Below are positions 44,633 to 54,017 of a stretch of DNA of 64,000 nt, one piece after another. Origin of the DNA: Roseinatronobacter bogoriensis DSM 18756 (lineage in GTDB: Bacteria > Pseudomonadota > Alphaproteobacteria > Rhodobacterales > Rhodobacteraceae); the NCBI RefSeq assembly GCF_004366635.1, contig NZ_SORN01000001.1, positions 262,435 to 326,434 on the forward strand, written 5' to 3'. The translations under genes and the position numbers were made by a program. The first letter of the stretch is position 1. Each line of letters begins with the position of its first letter. The notes below the pieces were generated by a model, which saw nothing but the letters and a program-made list of their open reading frames with translations, was not told the origin of the DNA and did not search any database.

Positions 44633-46204
44633 GTGTCGACAGATACTATCGTAGTGCCGACGTTAAAACCGTCGCTGCATTCTGTCTGGCTCCTTGGTAG
44701 TGTGGTCGCACTGATCGTGGCATCGCGTGTCATTGCGTTTTTGCATGACCCGGAAATCTGGCTGGACGAGGCGATGCTGATGGCGAACTTGCCATTGGAC
44801 TGCTTATCCGATGCCTTCAGGCCCTTGCCGGAACATGCACAGGCGGCGCCACCGGGATACCTGCTTGCAGCAAGCGCTATATCGAGGCTTTTCGGGGAGC
44901 AACAATATCATGGTCTGCGTTTGCTAAGCATCGCAGGAAGCCTTGGGGCTATGGTTTTCATGCTTCTGGCGCTGTTGCGATTGAATGCTGCCACGCTTGC
45001 GCCAATTGCGCTGGCGCTGGTGTTTCTGTCGCCATTCGGGGTGCGCTATGGACTAGAGATCAAGCAGCATTCATACGATCTCATGGCGACAAGCCTGTTG
45101 CTCTATGCAACGATCCGCGCCGCGCAACGCGGGGGGCGGCGTCCAGATCTTGCACTGCTTGCGGGTGCAGGTGGTTTTGCGATCCTGTTCTCATTCAGTG
45201 CGCCCTTGCTGATTGCCGGTATGACTGCGGGCCTTGCTGCCGCAGCCCGATGGAAAAGGCCGCTAACAGTCGTCGGTCACTCTCCGGTGTTTGTGATGCT
45301 GGGTTTGACGCTTCTTGCGCTGCTGTGGCATTTCACTGTTACCTCATTCCTGACCACCGGAAATGTCTCGGCTTGGGCGGCGCAAGAGTCCAGTGCTTAC
45401 CTTGCACTGCCTTTCCTTCGGCATGGTGAGGGGATCGGCCCGCTTGGTTTCATGTCGATCATGTTCGGTATGTTTGATCCGTGGTACCGTCTATCGAGCG
45501 GGTATCACGCGCAACGCATCGTCGCGGTTATTTGTACCATTTTGCTGGCAATCGGGTTTGTGGCAAGCGCGCGCCGGATACCCTTCGTCGCATGGTCTTG
45601 CGCGGCATTTCTGGGCGGGATTGCTGGGCTTAGTGCGCTGGGCCTTTATCCCATTATCTACACACAGAATTTTGCCTTTGTTCAGCCCGTCTTGGGCATT
45701 GTGATCGCTGCGGGATTGGCCGTGCTTGGCAGCTTTTTCATGCGCGCAGCCCTTGGCAGGCCGGGCGCTGACACGATCAGGGTCGGCCTTGCAACGCTGC
45801 TTGTTGCCGGCATGGGATATAGCGCGCTACATGCGGCCCTTTCTCAGGAAAAAAGTCATCTGCGGCGTGCAACCGCCATGATAGAGACTGAAACCAGAGG
45901 AAATGAAGCGCTTGTCCTGATGTCAGTGGCGACCGGGATCACTTTGCCCTTCGTTGCCCCGGAATTTTTGGCAAAGATGACGCTTGTCCCCGAGGGCCTG
46001 TCCACACAGGCGCAAAGCGCGGCCACGGGTGACAGGATTTGGGTGATTTATTCGTCTGTCTACGACGATGAATTGCAGATCGTTCCAGAGAGTTTGGAGC
46101 CGTTGAGCACGGCATTCGGTCCATGTGATGAGGTATTCCGCGCAGGGTCAGGCGCGGATCTGGGCTATACGCTTGTATATCGCTGTGGTCCGGCAGCGCC
46201 TTGA
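44633..46204 (+). CDS. Membrane protein resembling GT-C (ArnT/PMT-like) glycosyltransferases
   Basis: A 523-residue protein with about ten hydrophobic helices and, after the first, the acidic loop DPEIWLDEAML that recalls the DE motif of GT-C lipid-linked glycosyltransferases (family 39-like). The C-terminal 120 residues are soluble. Start is GTG 44633, seven bases after AGGAG; a TTG at 44597 is also in frame. It has no clear operon partners. Donor and acceptor are unknown, and the family call is from topology and the acidic loop only. Confidence 0.6.
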   Translation: MSTDTIVVPTLKPSLHSVWLLGSVVALIVASRVIAFLHDPEIWLDEAMLMANLPLDCLSDAFRPLPEHAQAAPPGYLLAASAISRLFGEQQYHGLRLLSIAGSLGAMVFMLLALLRLNAATLAPIALALVFLSPFGVRYGLEIKQHSYDLMATSLLLYATIRAAQRGGRRPDLALLAGAGGFAILFSFSAPLLIAGMTAGLAAAARWKRPLTVVGHSPVFVMLGLTLLALLWHFTVTSFLTTGNVSAWAAQESSAYLALPFLRHGEGIGPLGFMSIMFGMFDPWYRLSSGYHAQRIVAVICTILLAIGFVASARRIPFVAWSCAAFLGGIAGLSALGLYPIIYTQNFAFVQPVLGIVIAAGLAVLGSFFMRAALGRPGADTIRVGLATLLVAGMGYSALHAALSQEKSHLRRATAMIETETRGNEALVLMSVATGITLPFVAPEFLAKMTLVPEGLSTQAQSAATGDRIWVIYSSVYDDELQIVPESLEPLSTAFGPCDEVFRAGSGADLGYTLVYRCGPAAP

Positions 46205-46365
46205 GATACTCTTGCATGACCGGCCAATCGAATAGCGTGGTTCTGGCTGGTGCGCTGAAGTGGCACACGCACCGTTGTGCCGGTCTTAGCGGTGATGATT
46301 GGCAAAATATGCCCGAAAGATCGCGAAGTCCGGGTAGAGGTGGCCGAGGCGATAGGGATGAAACC

Positions 46366-46383
46366 CTGCCCGCTGGTGGGCAG
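46366..46383. other. Short hairpin between convergent genes
   Basis: CTGCCC and GGGCAG form a 6-bp stem with a six-base loop in the 256 bp between the convergent membrane protein and ABC genes. There is no T-run, so a terminator role is doubtful. Nothing else was recognised in that gap. Confidence 0.3.
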
Positions 46384-46460
46384 CGCACCCGACAGGGCAA
46401 GCCCCTAAGCAATAGACAGTGTTACGCTGTAGATATGTTCCGTTTCGCGCCGCCGGATGA

Positions 46461-47192
46461 TTACCAAATCAGATCGCCCGCAAGAAAGGCGCGCGCCTCA
46501 GGCGCGGCAGGCCCGGCGAAAAATTCGAGCGCGCTCCGATGTTCGATCAGCCGTCCACGGTGAAGGAAGGCCACATCCTGCGCAAGGCGGCGTGCTTGTC
46601 CAAGGTCATGCGTTGACATGACGATGGTAATTCCGTCTTCCGAGAATTGCGCGATCATATCTTCGATGATGCGTGTGGCTGATGGATCAAGCGCTGAGGT
46701 CGGTTCGTCCAGAAACAGAACTTGCGTGTCCATCGCCCAGGCGCGGGCCAAGGCCAGGCGCTGTTGCTCGCCGCCTGACAGCAAACGCGCGGGGCGGTCG
46801 GCCAGCGCGCGCAGACCAAAGCGGTCCAGGGTATGCGCCACTTTTTCACGACGTTCAGAGCTGGCCATGCCCTTCAGCGCCAGCGGGTAGTCCATATTAG
46901 CTGCCACCGACCGGCGCAGCAGGACCGGGCGCTGGAACACCATTGCCTGCGCGCCTGCCCGCAATGACCCATCCGCCCAAAGCCTGCGCCCCGAGGTCGG
47001 GTCGAGCAGCCCGTGACACAGGCGCAGAAACAGGCTTTTGCCCGCGCCGTTTGCCCCCATGACGATCAACCTGCGCCCGGCTTCGATATGCAGCGACAGA
47101 TCGGCCAGCAGCGGTTTGCCTGCGACGGCATAGCCAACCTGATCCAGTTTCAGCGGCAGGATCGACGCGGGCGGTGTTCGCGCGGCAATCAT
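46461..47192 (-). CDS. ABC transporter ATP-binding protein (tungstate/phosphate-type)
   Basis: A 243-residue ABC ATPase: Walker A GANGAGKS at 46-53, signature LSGGEQQRL, Walker B VLFLDEPTSALDP and H-loop STHD. It resembles TupC/ModC-like ATPases of oxyanion importers. Its ATG overlaps the permease stop by four bases (ATGA). The same frame is open far upstream, but that part lies over the permease gene in another frame. Confidence 0.88.
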   Translation of the reverse strand: MIAARTPPASILPLKLDQVGYAVAGKPLLADLSLHIEAGRRLIVMGANGAGKSLFLRLCHGLLDPTSGRRLWADGSLRAGAQAMVFQRPVLLRRSVAANMDYPLALKGMASSERREKVAHTLDRFGLRALADRPARLLSGGEQQRLALARAWAMDTQVLFLDEPTSALDPSATRIIEDMIAQFSEDGITIVMSTHDLGQARRLAQDVAFLHRGRLIEHRSALEFFAGPAAPEARAFLAGDLIW

Positions 47193-47884
47193 CCCAGCCG
47201 CCCCCGCGCCCATTGTCCAGCCCCCCATGCGGCCGCGTTCAGCGCCAGTGTGAGTGACAGCAAGATGATCCCCAACGCCACTGCCAGCCCCAGATTGCCC
47301 CGGCTGGTTTCCAGCGTGATGGCCGTGGTCATGGTGCGCGTATGGCCGGCAATATTTCCCCCTACGATCAAGACCGCCCCGACCTCGGCGCTGGCGCGAC
47401 CAAAGCCTGCCAGCACGCCAGTCAGCAAACTGACCCGACCATCCCACAGAAGCGTGGGCACAGATCGAAGCCGCCCCGCCCCAAGGCTGCGAAGCTGATC
47501 CCGATACTCGTCCCACAGATCCTCGACTACGGAACGTGTCAGTGACACGACTATGGGCAGGATCAGCAGCGTCTGTGCTATGATCATGGCTGTGGGCGTG
47601 AACAGCAGCGCAAGCGCCCCCAATGGCCCAGAGCGCGACAGCATCAGATAGACGATCAGCCCCGCCACCACAGGCGGCAAGCCCATAAGCGCGTTGAAGG
47701 TCACAATCACCACCCCGCGCCCGGGAAAGCGTGAAAGTGCAAGCGCTGCCCCAAGCGGCAGGCCGACAAGGCAGGCAATCAGCACTGCGCTTAACGTTAC
47801 GCGCAGCGACAGCCCGATGATCTGCATCAGGACTGCGTCGCCGGTAGCGATCAGGTTGAGTGCGGTTGAAAAGGGGCTGTCCAC
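47189..47884 (-). CDS. ABC transporter permease (tungstate TupB-type)
   Basis: A 231-residue inner-membrane permease with five or six helices and the EAA-type loop GAGRLRSVPTLLWDGR. The whole-length layout (GLPPVVAGLIVYLMLSRSGPLG, GRASAEVGAVLIVGGN) is that of TupB, the tungstate permease. Normally a TupA binding protein gene comes first, but none is upstream here (the next gene is divergent), so the pair must use a binding protein encoded elsewhere or be incomplete. Confidence 0.85.
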   Translation of the reverse strand: MDSPFSTALNLIATGDAVLMQIIGLSLRVTLSAVLIACLVGLPLGAALALSRFPGRGVVIVTFNALMGLPPVVAGLIVYLMLSRSGPLGALALLFTPTAMIIAQTLLILPIVVSLTRSVVEDLWDEYRDQLRSLGAGRLRSVPTLLWDGRVSLLTGVLAGFGRASAEVGAVLIVGGNIAGHTRTMTTAITLETSRGNLGLAVALGIILLSLTLALNAAAWGAGQWARGRLG

Positions 47885-47963
47885 CAGTAATCCTTGCGCA
47901 GGGCCAGCGGAGAAAACCAGAAAACAAAATATGATTCAATGTGGTATATAATGAAGCGACAAG

Positions 47964-47989
47964 CCGGATGCCGAAAACACCCGGCACCT
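47964..47989 (-). other. Hairpin in the leader of the ABC genes
   Basis: On the reverse strand GCCGGGTG pairs with CATCCGGC around a seven-base loop, about 80-105 bp before the permease start, in a leader with no gene. A structured leader or attenuator is possible; it does not match the molybdenum-cofactor RNA as I know it. Confidence 0.25.
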
Positions 47990-48080
47990 TGGCCGCCTTC
48001 ATGACTTTTTCCGTGGCATGCCGCTGACTCTGCGCGCGTCTTGGGGCACAGCCAGTCGCATAGGAAAGTGATAATCGACC

Positions 48081-48824
48081 TTGACTCTGGGTCAGGTCAG
48101 CGATCAAGGACAGTCGGTCACATGTCCTGCAACCCACCAAAAAAAAGCGCCGCTCTTGTCAACGAACCCTTATGAAAAGGTCGGCTTCTATGACGCGGCG
48201 ATCGCTGCCGGGCGGCACCGAGCCATTGTCGGTGGGCGCTGGGAAGAAACTGGGCGGATCGAGATGAGCATCCTTCGAGAGGTGGGGCTTTTGCCGCATC
48301 ATCACCTTCTCGATATCGGGGCCGGGGCGCTGCGGTTGGGGTGCAAAGCTGTTCCATATTTGGCACCGGGCCATTACTGGGCCACTGACGCTTCGCGCGC
48401 GATCATGCTGGCAGGATGGCGCGCGGAACTGGCGGACCCGGCGCGACTGGACCCTGTTCAACTGATCGAAGATGCCCGGTTTGAATTTCCCGGCATTCCG
48501 GACCAGATCACCCATGCGATTGCCTTTGCAGTGTTTCCGCATTTGCCCTTGGCGCAGTTGAAACTTGCACTGACCAATCTGCGTCGGTTCGAACGGTTGG
48601 ACTGCTTCCTTTTTACGGTGTTCCTTGCGCCCAATCCCGTTGCGCTGATGACACCATATCGGCAGGCCGATGGTGTTGTGACGCATCATAATCGCGCGCC
48701 TTTTCACATTCTTGCAGAGGATGTGCACCAGCTTGCGCGCTCTTGCGGGTGGCGCGTTGCTCGCCGCGAGGTGATGCTGCCCCGAGGGCAGGCTCTGTTC
48801 GCTGCGCAGCCTGTCCGGGCCTGA
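48081..48824 (+). CDS. Class I SAM-dependent methyltransferase-like protein (start uncertain)
   Basis: A soluble protein of up to 247 residues with a methyltransferase-like SAM-binding motif (LLDIGAGALRLG) and a following ATDASRAIM strand. The target is unknown. The only in-frame start in this frame is TTG 48081, without a good ribosome site. An ATG at 48122 with AAGGA upstream is in another frame and would join this frame if the A8 tract at 48139-48146 had one A fewer, giving a more natural N-terminus (MSCNPPKK then APLL). So the true start may be hidden by a tract-length change. Confidence 0.65.
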   Translation: MTLGQVSDQGQSVTCPATHQKKAPLLSTNPYEKVGFYDAAIAAGRHRAIVGGRWEETGRIEMSILREVGLLPHHHLLDIGAGALRLGCKAVPYLAPGHYWATDASRAIMLAGWRAELADPARLDPVQLIEDARFEFPGIPDQITHAIAFAVFPHLPLAQLKLALTNLRRFERLDCFLFTVFLAPNPVALMTPYRQADGVVTHHNRAPFHILAEDVHQLARSCGWRVARREVMLPRGQALFAAQPVRA

Positions 48825-49120
48825 TACGACTGGCTTTGCTGGCCTTCGCCAGGGCGGCAGGGAAGGCGCAGCGACCCGGTTCTGGGGGACCAGATTATCA
48901 AGCGGCTTAGACTGCGTTCATGAAATTCTATCTGCAGTATCTGTTTCGGAACGGGAAACCCGGCTGGCAGGCTCAGGGGCTTTGCAACCAATAGGAACAC
49001 AGGCTTGGCAAAAAATCAGCTTTAATGCTTCATCAGGTCTTTCAATGGTTTTTGCTCTATGCAAGTATATGGGCAATTAGAAAAACTTTTTAAATTAACC
49101 ATATTTGAACGAGGGCTCCG

Positions 49121-52100
49121 ATGACCGAGCATAACCCCGATTTGACTCTGAATCTGCGCGAAGACATGTCCCCGGCAGAACGTAGGGCCTATATCCAGAA
49201 ATGGATTGCAAAGAACCAGCGCCGCATGGCCGCCGGGCTGGGTGCTACGCTGATGACATTGCCGCTTCTGGCGCAGGCGCAAAGCGTCGAGGGGGCGGTC
49301 AACGCGCTGGATATTGCAGGGGTCCGTTCGGTCGCGCTGAACCCTGATGGCAGTGTGCAACTGACGCTTGCGAATGGCCAGCAGGTTCAGGTTGCGGCGT
49401 CGTCGGTTCAGGTGGCTGCCGATGGCTCTTTGATGATCAGTGCAGCGGCAGCGGAAATGGTCGCTGATGTCGTGGCCGGGATCGCCGCATCGGGTGCGGC
49501 TGGTGGCGGTGCCGTTGCTGGTGCCGGTGCTGGCATTGGCGCTGGTGGTATTGCGGCGACAGTTGGCGGGGTTAGTCTGGCGGCCGCGGCAGCGGCAGCA
49601 GGCGGGTCATCAACCGACAGCAGCGGCGGGTCAGCGCCGTTGCCTGTGCTGAATATCGACTCCTTCAGCAATTCGCAAAGCCTGCAGCAGGTATTCGGCG
49701 CGTCCGCAGGCGAGCTGTTGGCAAGCGATAGCGTGACGGTCACTGTTGGGCCAGAGGGCGAGGAGCAGACGCTGAGCGCCTTCTTCGACAAGGCCGCCAA
49801 TGATGGTGAAGGCGCGTGGGTTCTGGCAGCTCTTACACCGGAACAGCGCGAAGCCTTGCCGCAAGGAACACAGGTTCTGAACTTTTCGGCGACGCGCACC
49901 AATGAAGATGGCGAAGAAGAGGTGATTACCGGCAAGATCACGGTAAATATTGACACCGAAGCCCCCAAGGTCGAAATCACCACCCCGATTGCATCGGATG
50001 ATATACTGAACGCCGCCGAAGCTGCCGCTGGCTTTATGATCGAAGGGACCACTGAAGGGGTTGATAACGGCCTGATGGTCACAGTGACCCTGAACGAGAC
50101 AGAGTTCACGGCAAGGGTCACGAATAACGCATGGTCCCTTCAGATCACACAGGCCGATATTGTCGCGCTTGGGCTGGAAAGCGGCGATGATATCGTGATC
50201 ACGGCAAATGTTTCGGACCGGGCGGGCAACCCGGCTGTCGAGGATGTGGCCACAATCCAGACTGATTTCATCGCAGAGATCAGCATTGACGACTTCACGA
50301 TCGAAACGGTGAATACCTTTATCGGCGTTACGATCCGCGGCGAAACTGTCGGGGTTGAGCCAGACCAGCCTGTCACCTTCACGTTCAACGGAACGCCTGT
50401 TGAGGGCGTTACTGTGCAGGCCGATGGAAGCTGGTCTGCTTTTATTGAAGCGGCGGTAGTCAATGCGCTTGAGGATGGGGCACAGGTTACGGTCAGCGCC
50501 AGCGTCTCGGATGACGCCGCAAATTCGGACAGCAGCAGCACCACTGTCACCACCGATTTCACCACCCCGCCTGTGGCGATCACCAACCCTGCAACAGATG
50601 ATTTCATCAATGAAGCTGCGGCAGCAGAGCCGCTGGTTGTTGCGGGCGTAACACTGCCGGATGCGCCTGTGACGGTCACGCTTGCGGGGGGGGCCACAAG
50701 AAACATTCAGGCGGATGATCAAGGGGTTTGGACAACCAGCTTTGACCCAGAGGATCTGCCCGCCGCCGAGGGTCCTTTCACCATCAGCGCGACCAGCGAG
50801 ATCGAGGGCGTTGCGGTCCCCGCGCAAGATGTGACGGTTATCAAAGACACAGAAGTTGAGACGCCAAGCATAGAACTTGCCGATGACACCGGCACAGTTG
50901 CAGGTCAAACCAGCAATGGCACGGTCAATATCACCACTCTGGAAGACGGTGCCGTCGCCGAATACTCGCTAGACGGGGGCACGACCTGGACCCCGGTTGA
51001 AGGGGACAGCTTCACACTTGAAGACACTGGCGAAGTCTCTGTGATCGTGCGCCAGACCGATCTGGCAAATAACCAGTCAGACCCTTCCACCGCGCTGGAA
51101 TTCACGCTCGACACCGCGCCGCCCGAGGTCACCGTGACCAGCCTTGCAGGGATCGAACCAGATGGCACCCTGACTGCCGCCGAATTGTTCGATGGCGACG
51201 CCCAACCGCTGGCAACGGTTGTCCTGACCGGCACAGCCGAAGGCGCGTTTGACGGCGCACCAGTTACAGTGCTGATCAATGGCACCCTCCTTGCCCTCGA
51301 TCCGGCCCCGACCGTAACGGGCGAGGCATGGAGCGCTGATATTCCTGTATCGGCCTTGGCAGCTCTGGAAACCATCGAAGTGCGCACTGTCGATGGCGCT
51401 GGAAACGAGGGCACGGGTACGGCGGGTTTCACCAATTCAGTGGTCATTCCCACAATCACGGTGACTCAGCCTGCTGATGCGTTCGTGGTCGGGCTGGATG
51501 AATTCGAGAATGGCTTCACCATTTCCGGCACCACCACCGATGTGCCAAACGGGCCAATGAACCCAACGGATGGCAGCGCAGCCGGGGTGGTGACCATCAC
51601 GATCACCGCCAATGACGATTCTATCAATCCCTTCGTGCAGCTTGTCTCCGTGCAGGACGGCGCGTGGGAGTTTTTTGTTCCCGCAGATCAATTGACTGAT
51701 GTTCCTGATCTGACAGATTTTACGCTGAATGTGTCGGTCAGCGACGGGATTTATCCCTTGGCCGTGGAAAATGAGATCGGCATCAGCACCAATATTCCGC
51801 CGGAAATTACCTTTGATCCAATTGGCGAAGACGGTGCGTTGATCCTCGCCGATCTCGCCGCGAGCGGTGAGTTCACCCTGTCGGGCACGACCCGTGGGGT
51901 GCAGGAAGGTCAGCAAGTGTCGCTCTATATCGGAAATGGGGATGACATTAAGAATGAGCTTTTTGGCAATCCCGCCCAGAATCCAACCGTAGATGAAAAC
52001 GGCAACTGGACCGTCACCTTTGCACCGGACATTGACGGGATCGACCCTGGTACAGAGCTTGTCTTCAGCGCCGAAGTCAGCAATGCATCCGGTACCGAAG

Positions 52101-53104
52101 CAGCAACGAGCGAGACTGCGGTTGCGTATCAGGCTTCGGTTTTCACCGCTGTTTTCGACGGTGCCGAGGGCGGCATAAGTTCTTTCTTCGTTTACACAGA
52201 TCTGGATAATGTCGCCTCTGGCGGGATCCAGCGCTTTAGTCTGAAGATGGAATTTGACCCAAGTGTTGTTCGCCTGTTGCCGGCCGAGCTGACAGATGTC
52301 GAGGGCGAGCTGGTGGCGAGTGGCGGTTTGCATTCAACTATTGCCTTGGGCGAGCGGACCCCGAATGAAGCCCCGGACGGGGTTGCGGAAGTTTTCGGGG
52401 TACGTTTGCTGGGGCAGATCACCAGTTTTGCATCAGAGCCATTATATGTCTTCGATATGGAGAATCTGGACCCCTCAGCAGTCATCGAGATCAGGCTGAC
52501 AAACGCAAGCGCGAATGATATTGGCGTCGGCTCGACCGTAAGCTACACAGGAACATCGAATGATGATGTGATTGTTGCAGCCAGTGGAGACACAGCCATC
52601 CGCGGCCGTGGTGGGGATGATGAAATCGACGTCTCGTCTGCCGGTGTGAATACGATCATCTTCGAGGGCGGGTCGCGCCAGAATGGTTTTGATACGGTGA
52701 CAGGCTTTACACTCGGCGGCGCTTTGGCGGACCGGATCGCGATTGCCTTTGGTGGCTTCGGTCAGGATAGTCTGCGCGGGGATGGCACGGATTTCCAGGT
52801 AACCGATGGCGGCGCAGTGGGTGCGAATGTCGGCTTTCTGGTGTTCACAACGGCAGTTGAAAATTTCGAGAATGCGACGATCAATGCTGCCTTGAACGGT
52901 TTGTCTGATTTGAATGCCGGGGACGATCTGTATCTGCTGATCGGAAATGGTGAAGATGCGATCCTGACAGCGGTTGAGGTTACCGGCAGTGGGGCCAGGG
53001 TATTCACCAGCTCCGGCGAGTCCTATGCGGAATTCAAGGAGATCGGCGACCTTAGCGGCTTCTCATCTGCCAATATCATAGGCTTTGAGCAGTATAACGC
53101 CTGA
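49121..53104 (+). CDS. Large repetitive surface protein with Ig-like repeats and a cohesin-like domain
   Basis: A 1327-residue secreted protein. Residues 1-35 are charged, 36-54 hydrophobic, about 60-100 resemble the BapA-prefix region (LTLANGQQVQV), 100-165 are Ala/Gly-rich, and 280-1005 are tandem bacterial Ig-like repeats (for example IEGTTEGVDNGLMVTVTLNE). Residues about 1006-1145 read like a cohesin domain (GIQRFSLKMEFDPSVV). The C-terminus (about 1145-1327) has an RTX-like RGRGGDDEIDVSSAG stretch, as in type I secretion substrates. GAGGG precedes the ATG. Three dockerin-tailed proteins follow, so it may act as their anchoring scaffold on the cell surface. No type I secretion genes are in the window. 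Confidence 0.78.
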   Translation: MTEHNPDLTLNLREDMSPAERRAYIQKWIAKNQRRMAAGLGATLMTLPLLAQAQSVEGAVNALDIAGVRSVALNPDGSVQLTLANGQQVQVAASSVQVAADGSLMISAAAAEMVADVVAGIAASGAAGGGAVAGAGAGIGAGGIAATVGGVSLAAAAAAAGGSSTDSSGGSAPLPVLNIDSFSNSQSLQQVFGASAGELLASDSVTVTVGPEGEEQTLSAFFDKAANDGEGAWVLAALTPEQREALPQGTQVLNFSATRTNEDGEEEVITGKITVNIDTEAPKVEITTPIASDDILNAAEAAAGFMIEGTTEGVDNGLMVTVTLNETEFTARVTNNAWSLQITQADIVALGLESGDDIVITANVSDRAGNPAVEDVATIQTDFIAEISIDDFTIETVNTFIGVTIRGETVGVEPDQPVTFTFNGTPVEGVTVQADGSWSAFIEAAVVNALEDGAQVTVSASVSDDAANSDSSSTTVTTDFTTPPVAITNPATDDFINEAAAAEPLVVAGVTLPDAPVTVTLAGGATRNIQADDQGVWTTSFDPEDLPAAEGPFTISATSEIEGVAVPAQDVTVIKDTEVETPSIELADDTGTVAGQTSNGTVNITTLEDGAVAEYSLDGGTTWTPVEGDSFTLEDTGEVSVIVRQTDLANNQSDPSTALEFTLDTAPPEVTVTSLAGIEPDGTLTAAELFDGDAQPLATVVLTGTAEGAFDGAPVTVLINGTLLALDPAPTVTGEAWSADIPVSALAALETIEVRTVDGAGNEGTGTAGFTNSVVIPTITVTQPADAFVVGLDEFENGFTISGTTTDVPNGPMNPTDGSAAGVVTITITANDDSINPFVQLVSVQDGAWEFFVPADQLTDVPDLTDFTLNVSVSDGIYPLAVENEIGISTNIPPEITFDPIGEDGALILADLAASGEFTLSGTTRGVQEGQQVSLYIGNGDDIKNELFGNPAQNPTVDENGNWTVTFAPDIDGIDPGTELVFSAEVSNASGTEAATSETAVAYQASVFTAVFDGAEGGISSFFVYTDLDNVASGGIQRFSLKMEFDPSVVRLLPAELTDVEGELVASGGLHSTIALGERTPNEAPDGVAEVFGVRLLGQITSFASEPLYVFDMENLDPSAVIEIRLTNASANDIGVGSTVSYTGTSNDDVIVAASGDTAIRGRGGDDEIDVSSAGVNTIIFEGGSRQNGFDTVTGFTLGGALADRIAIAFGGFGQDSLRGDGTDFQVTDGGAVGANVGFLVFTTAVENFENATINAALNGLSDLNAGDDLYLLIGNGEDAILTAVEVTGSGARVFTSSGESYAEFKEIGDLSGFSSANIIGFEQYNA

Positions 53105-53138
53105 TGGACGTGTCTCTCATATCACTTTGCCCGGCGTC

Positions 53139-53978
53139 ATGAGCGCCGGGTTGAACCTGACCCCGGTCAGCCATGACCGACATGGCGCGCTGCATTGGCG
53201 GCGCTTTTCGTCCTATTCATTTGTTCAGGCGCATCCTGTCGTTCCGATTGTACTGGGGGAACATGAACAGGTTGCCGCCTGTCTGCCCATTCTGTTCAGC
53301 CAAAGTCAGGCTGGCTTGTGGCCCGTCGCACTGACCCGGATAGGGGCGCAGACAGCACTGGTGTCCGAAAGTGGTGCATGGCGCGGTGCTTATGTCCCCT
53401 CAATCCTGCGGGTTCATCCGTTCCACGCCCGCCCCACCAATACCGGCGAATTTGCCTTGCTGGTCGATGAGGCCAGCGGCCTTGTGACAGATGACCCCGA
53501 CGATCCGCCGTTTTTCACAGCGGACGGTGCGCTGGCCCCTGATCTGGTGCAAGTGGTCGATTTCTTTCGCCAGCGCGTGCAGGCCGAAGGGAATACGCGT
53601 GCGGCGATGCAGGCGATCAGCCGCGCGGGGCTGCTGGCCCCTTTTGCCCCGCCAAAGGGGCGGAAGCTGCCTGTTGACGAGTTGTTGCAAGTGGATGCGG
53701 CCGCGCTGGCGCGCCTTGGGCGGGTCGCCTTGGCTGACCTGCACCGTGCAGACGCGCTGGGGTTGGTCCATGCCGCGCTGGTGGGCCGTCATCACCTTGG
53801 TCTGCTGGCCCATGTCGAAGACCGGCTTGTTGGCGCTGCGCCTAAGGCGCCGCCCGCAGAAAGGCCCGACGATACTGCAATTTCCGGCTTTTTCGATGCC
53901 TTGGCCACGGCGCAGGAACAAGAGCCAACACTTGCGGGTTTGATACGCCCGGCTTTCACGCCCAATTCTGGCAACTGA
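53139..53978 (+). CDS. SapC family protein
   Basis: A 279-residue protein of the SapC family, named after a gene next to Campylobacter surface-layer genes; function is unknown but SapC genes often neighbour large secreted or S-layer-type proteins. Recognisable stretches are HPVVPIVLGE and PFFTADGALAPDLVQVVDFF (residues about 130-150). Start is uncertain: ATG 53139 is the first ATG in frame, TTG 53127 and TTG 53085 are upstream, and none has a clear ribosome site, so it may be translated by coupling to the surface protein gene ending 35 bp before. Confidence 0.75.
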   Translation: MSAGLNLTPVSHDRHGALHWRRFSSYSFVQAHPVVPIVLGEHEQVAACLPILFSQSQAGLWPVALTRIGAQTALVSESGAWRGAYVPSILRVHPFHARPTNTGEFALLVDEASGLVTDDPDDPPFFTADGALAPDLVQVVDFFRQRVQAEGNTRAAMQAISRAGLLAPFAPPKGRKLPVDELLQVDAAALARLGRVALADLHRADALGLVHAALVGRHHLGLLAHVEDRLVGAAPKAPPAERPDDTAISGFFDALATAQEQEPTLAGLIRPAFTPNSGN

Positions 53979-53990
53979 ACCGGGTTGAAG

Positions 53991-54011
53991 ATTGCGCCGC
54001 ATCGGCGCAAT
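53991..54011. terminator. Compact hairpin between convergent genes
   Basis: ATTGCGCCG at 53991-53999 and CGGCGCAAT at 54003-54011 form a perfect 9-bp stem with a three-base loop, 13 bp after the SapC stop and just before the stop of the opposite gene. It probably terminates both; no long T-tract. Confidence 0.6.
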
Positions 54012-54017
54012 GCACGT

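Noticed and set aside
47885..48080. Molybdenum or tungsten cofactor riboswitch
   Set aside because: The leader has one hairpin but I could not match the conserved motif of the Moco RNA family.
46461..48140. Single 559-codon frame covering the ATPase and beyond
   Set aside because: The upstream half lies in another frame over the permease gene; only the part from 47192 has ABC ATPase motifs.
48825..49120. Small gene upstream of the large surface protein
   Set aside because: No frame with a ribosome site or recognisable domain; the AT-rich end (49045-49110) is better read as the promoter of the surface protein gene.
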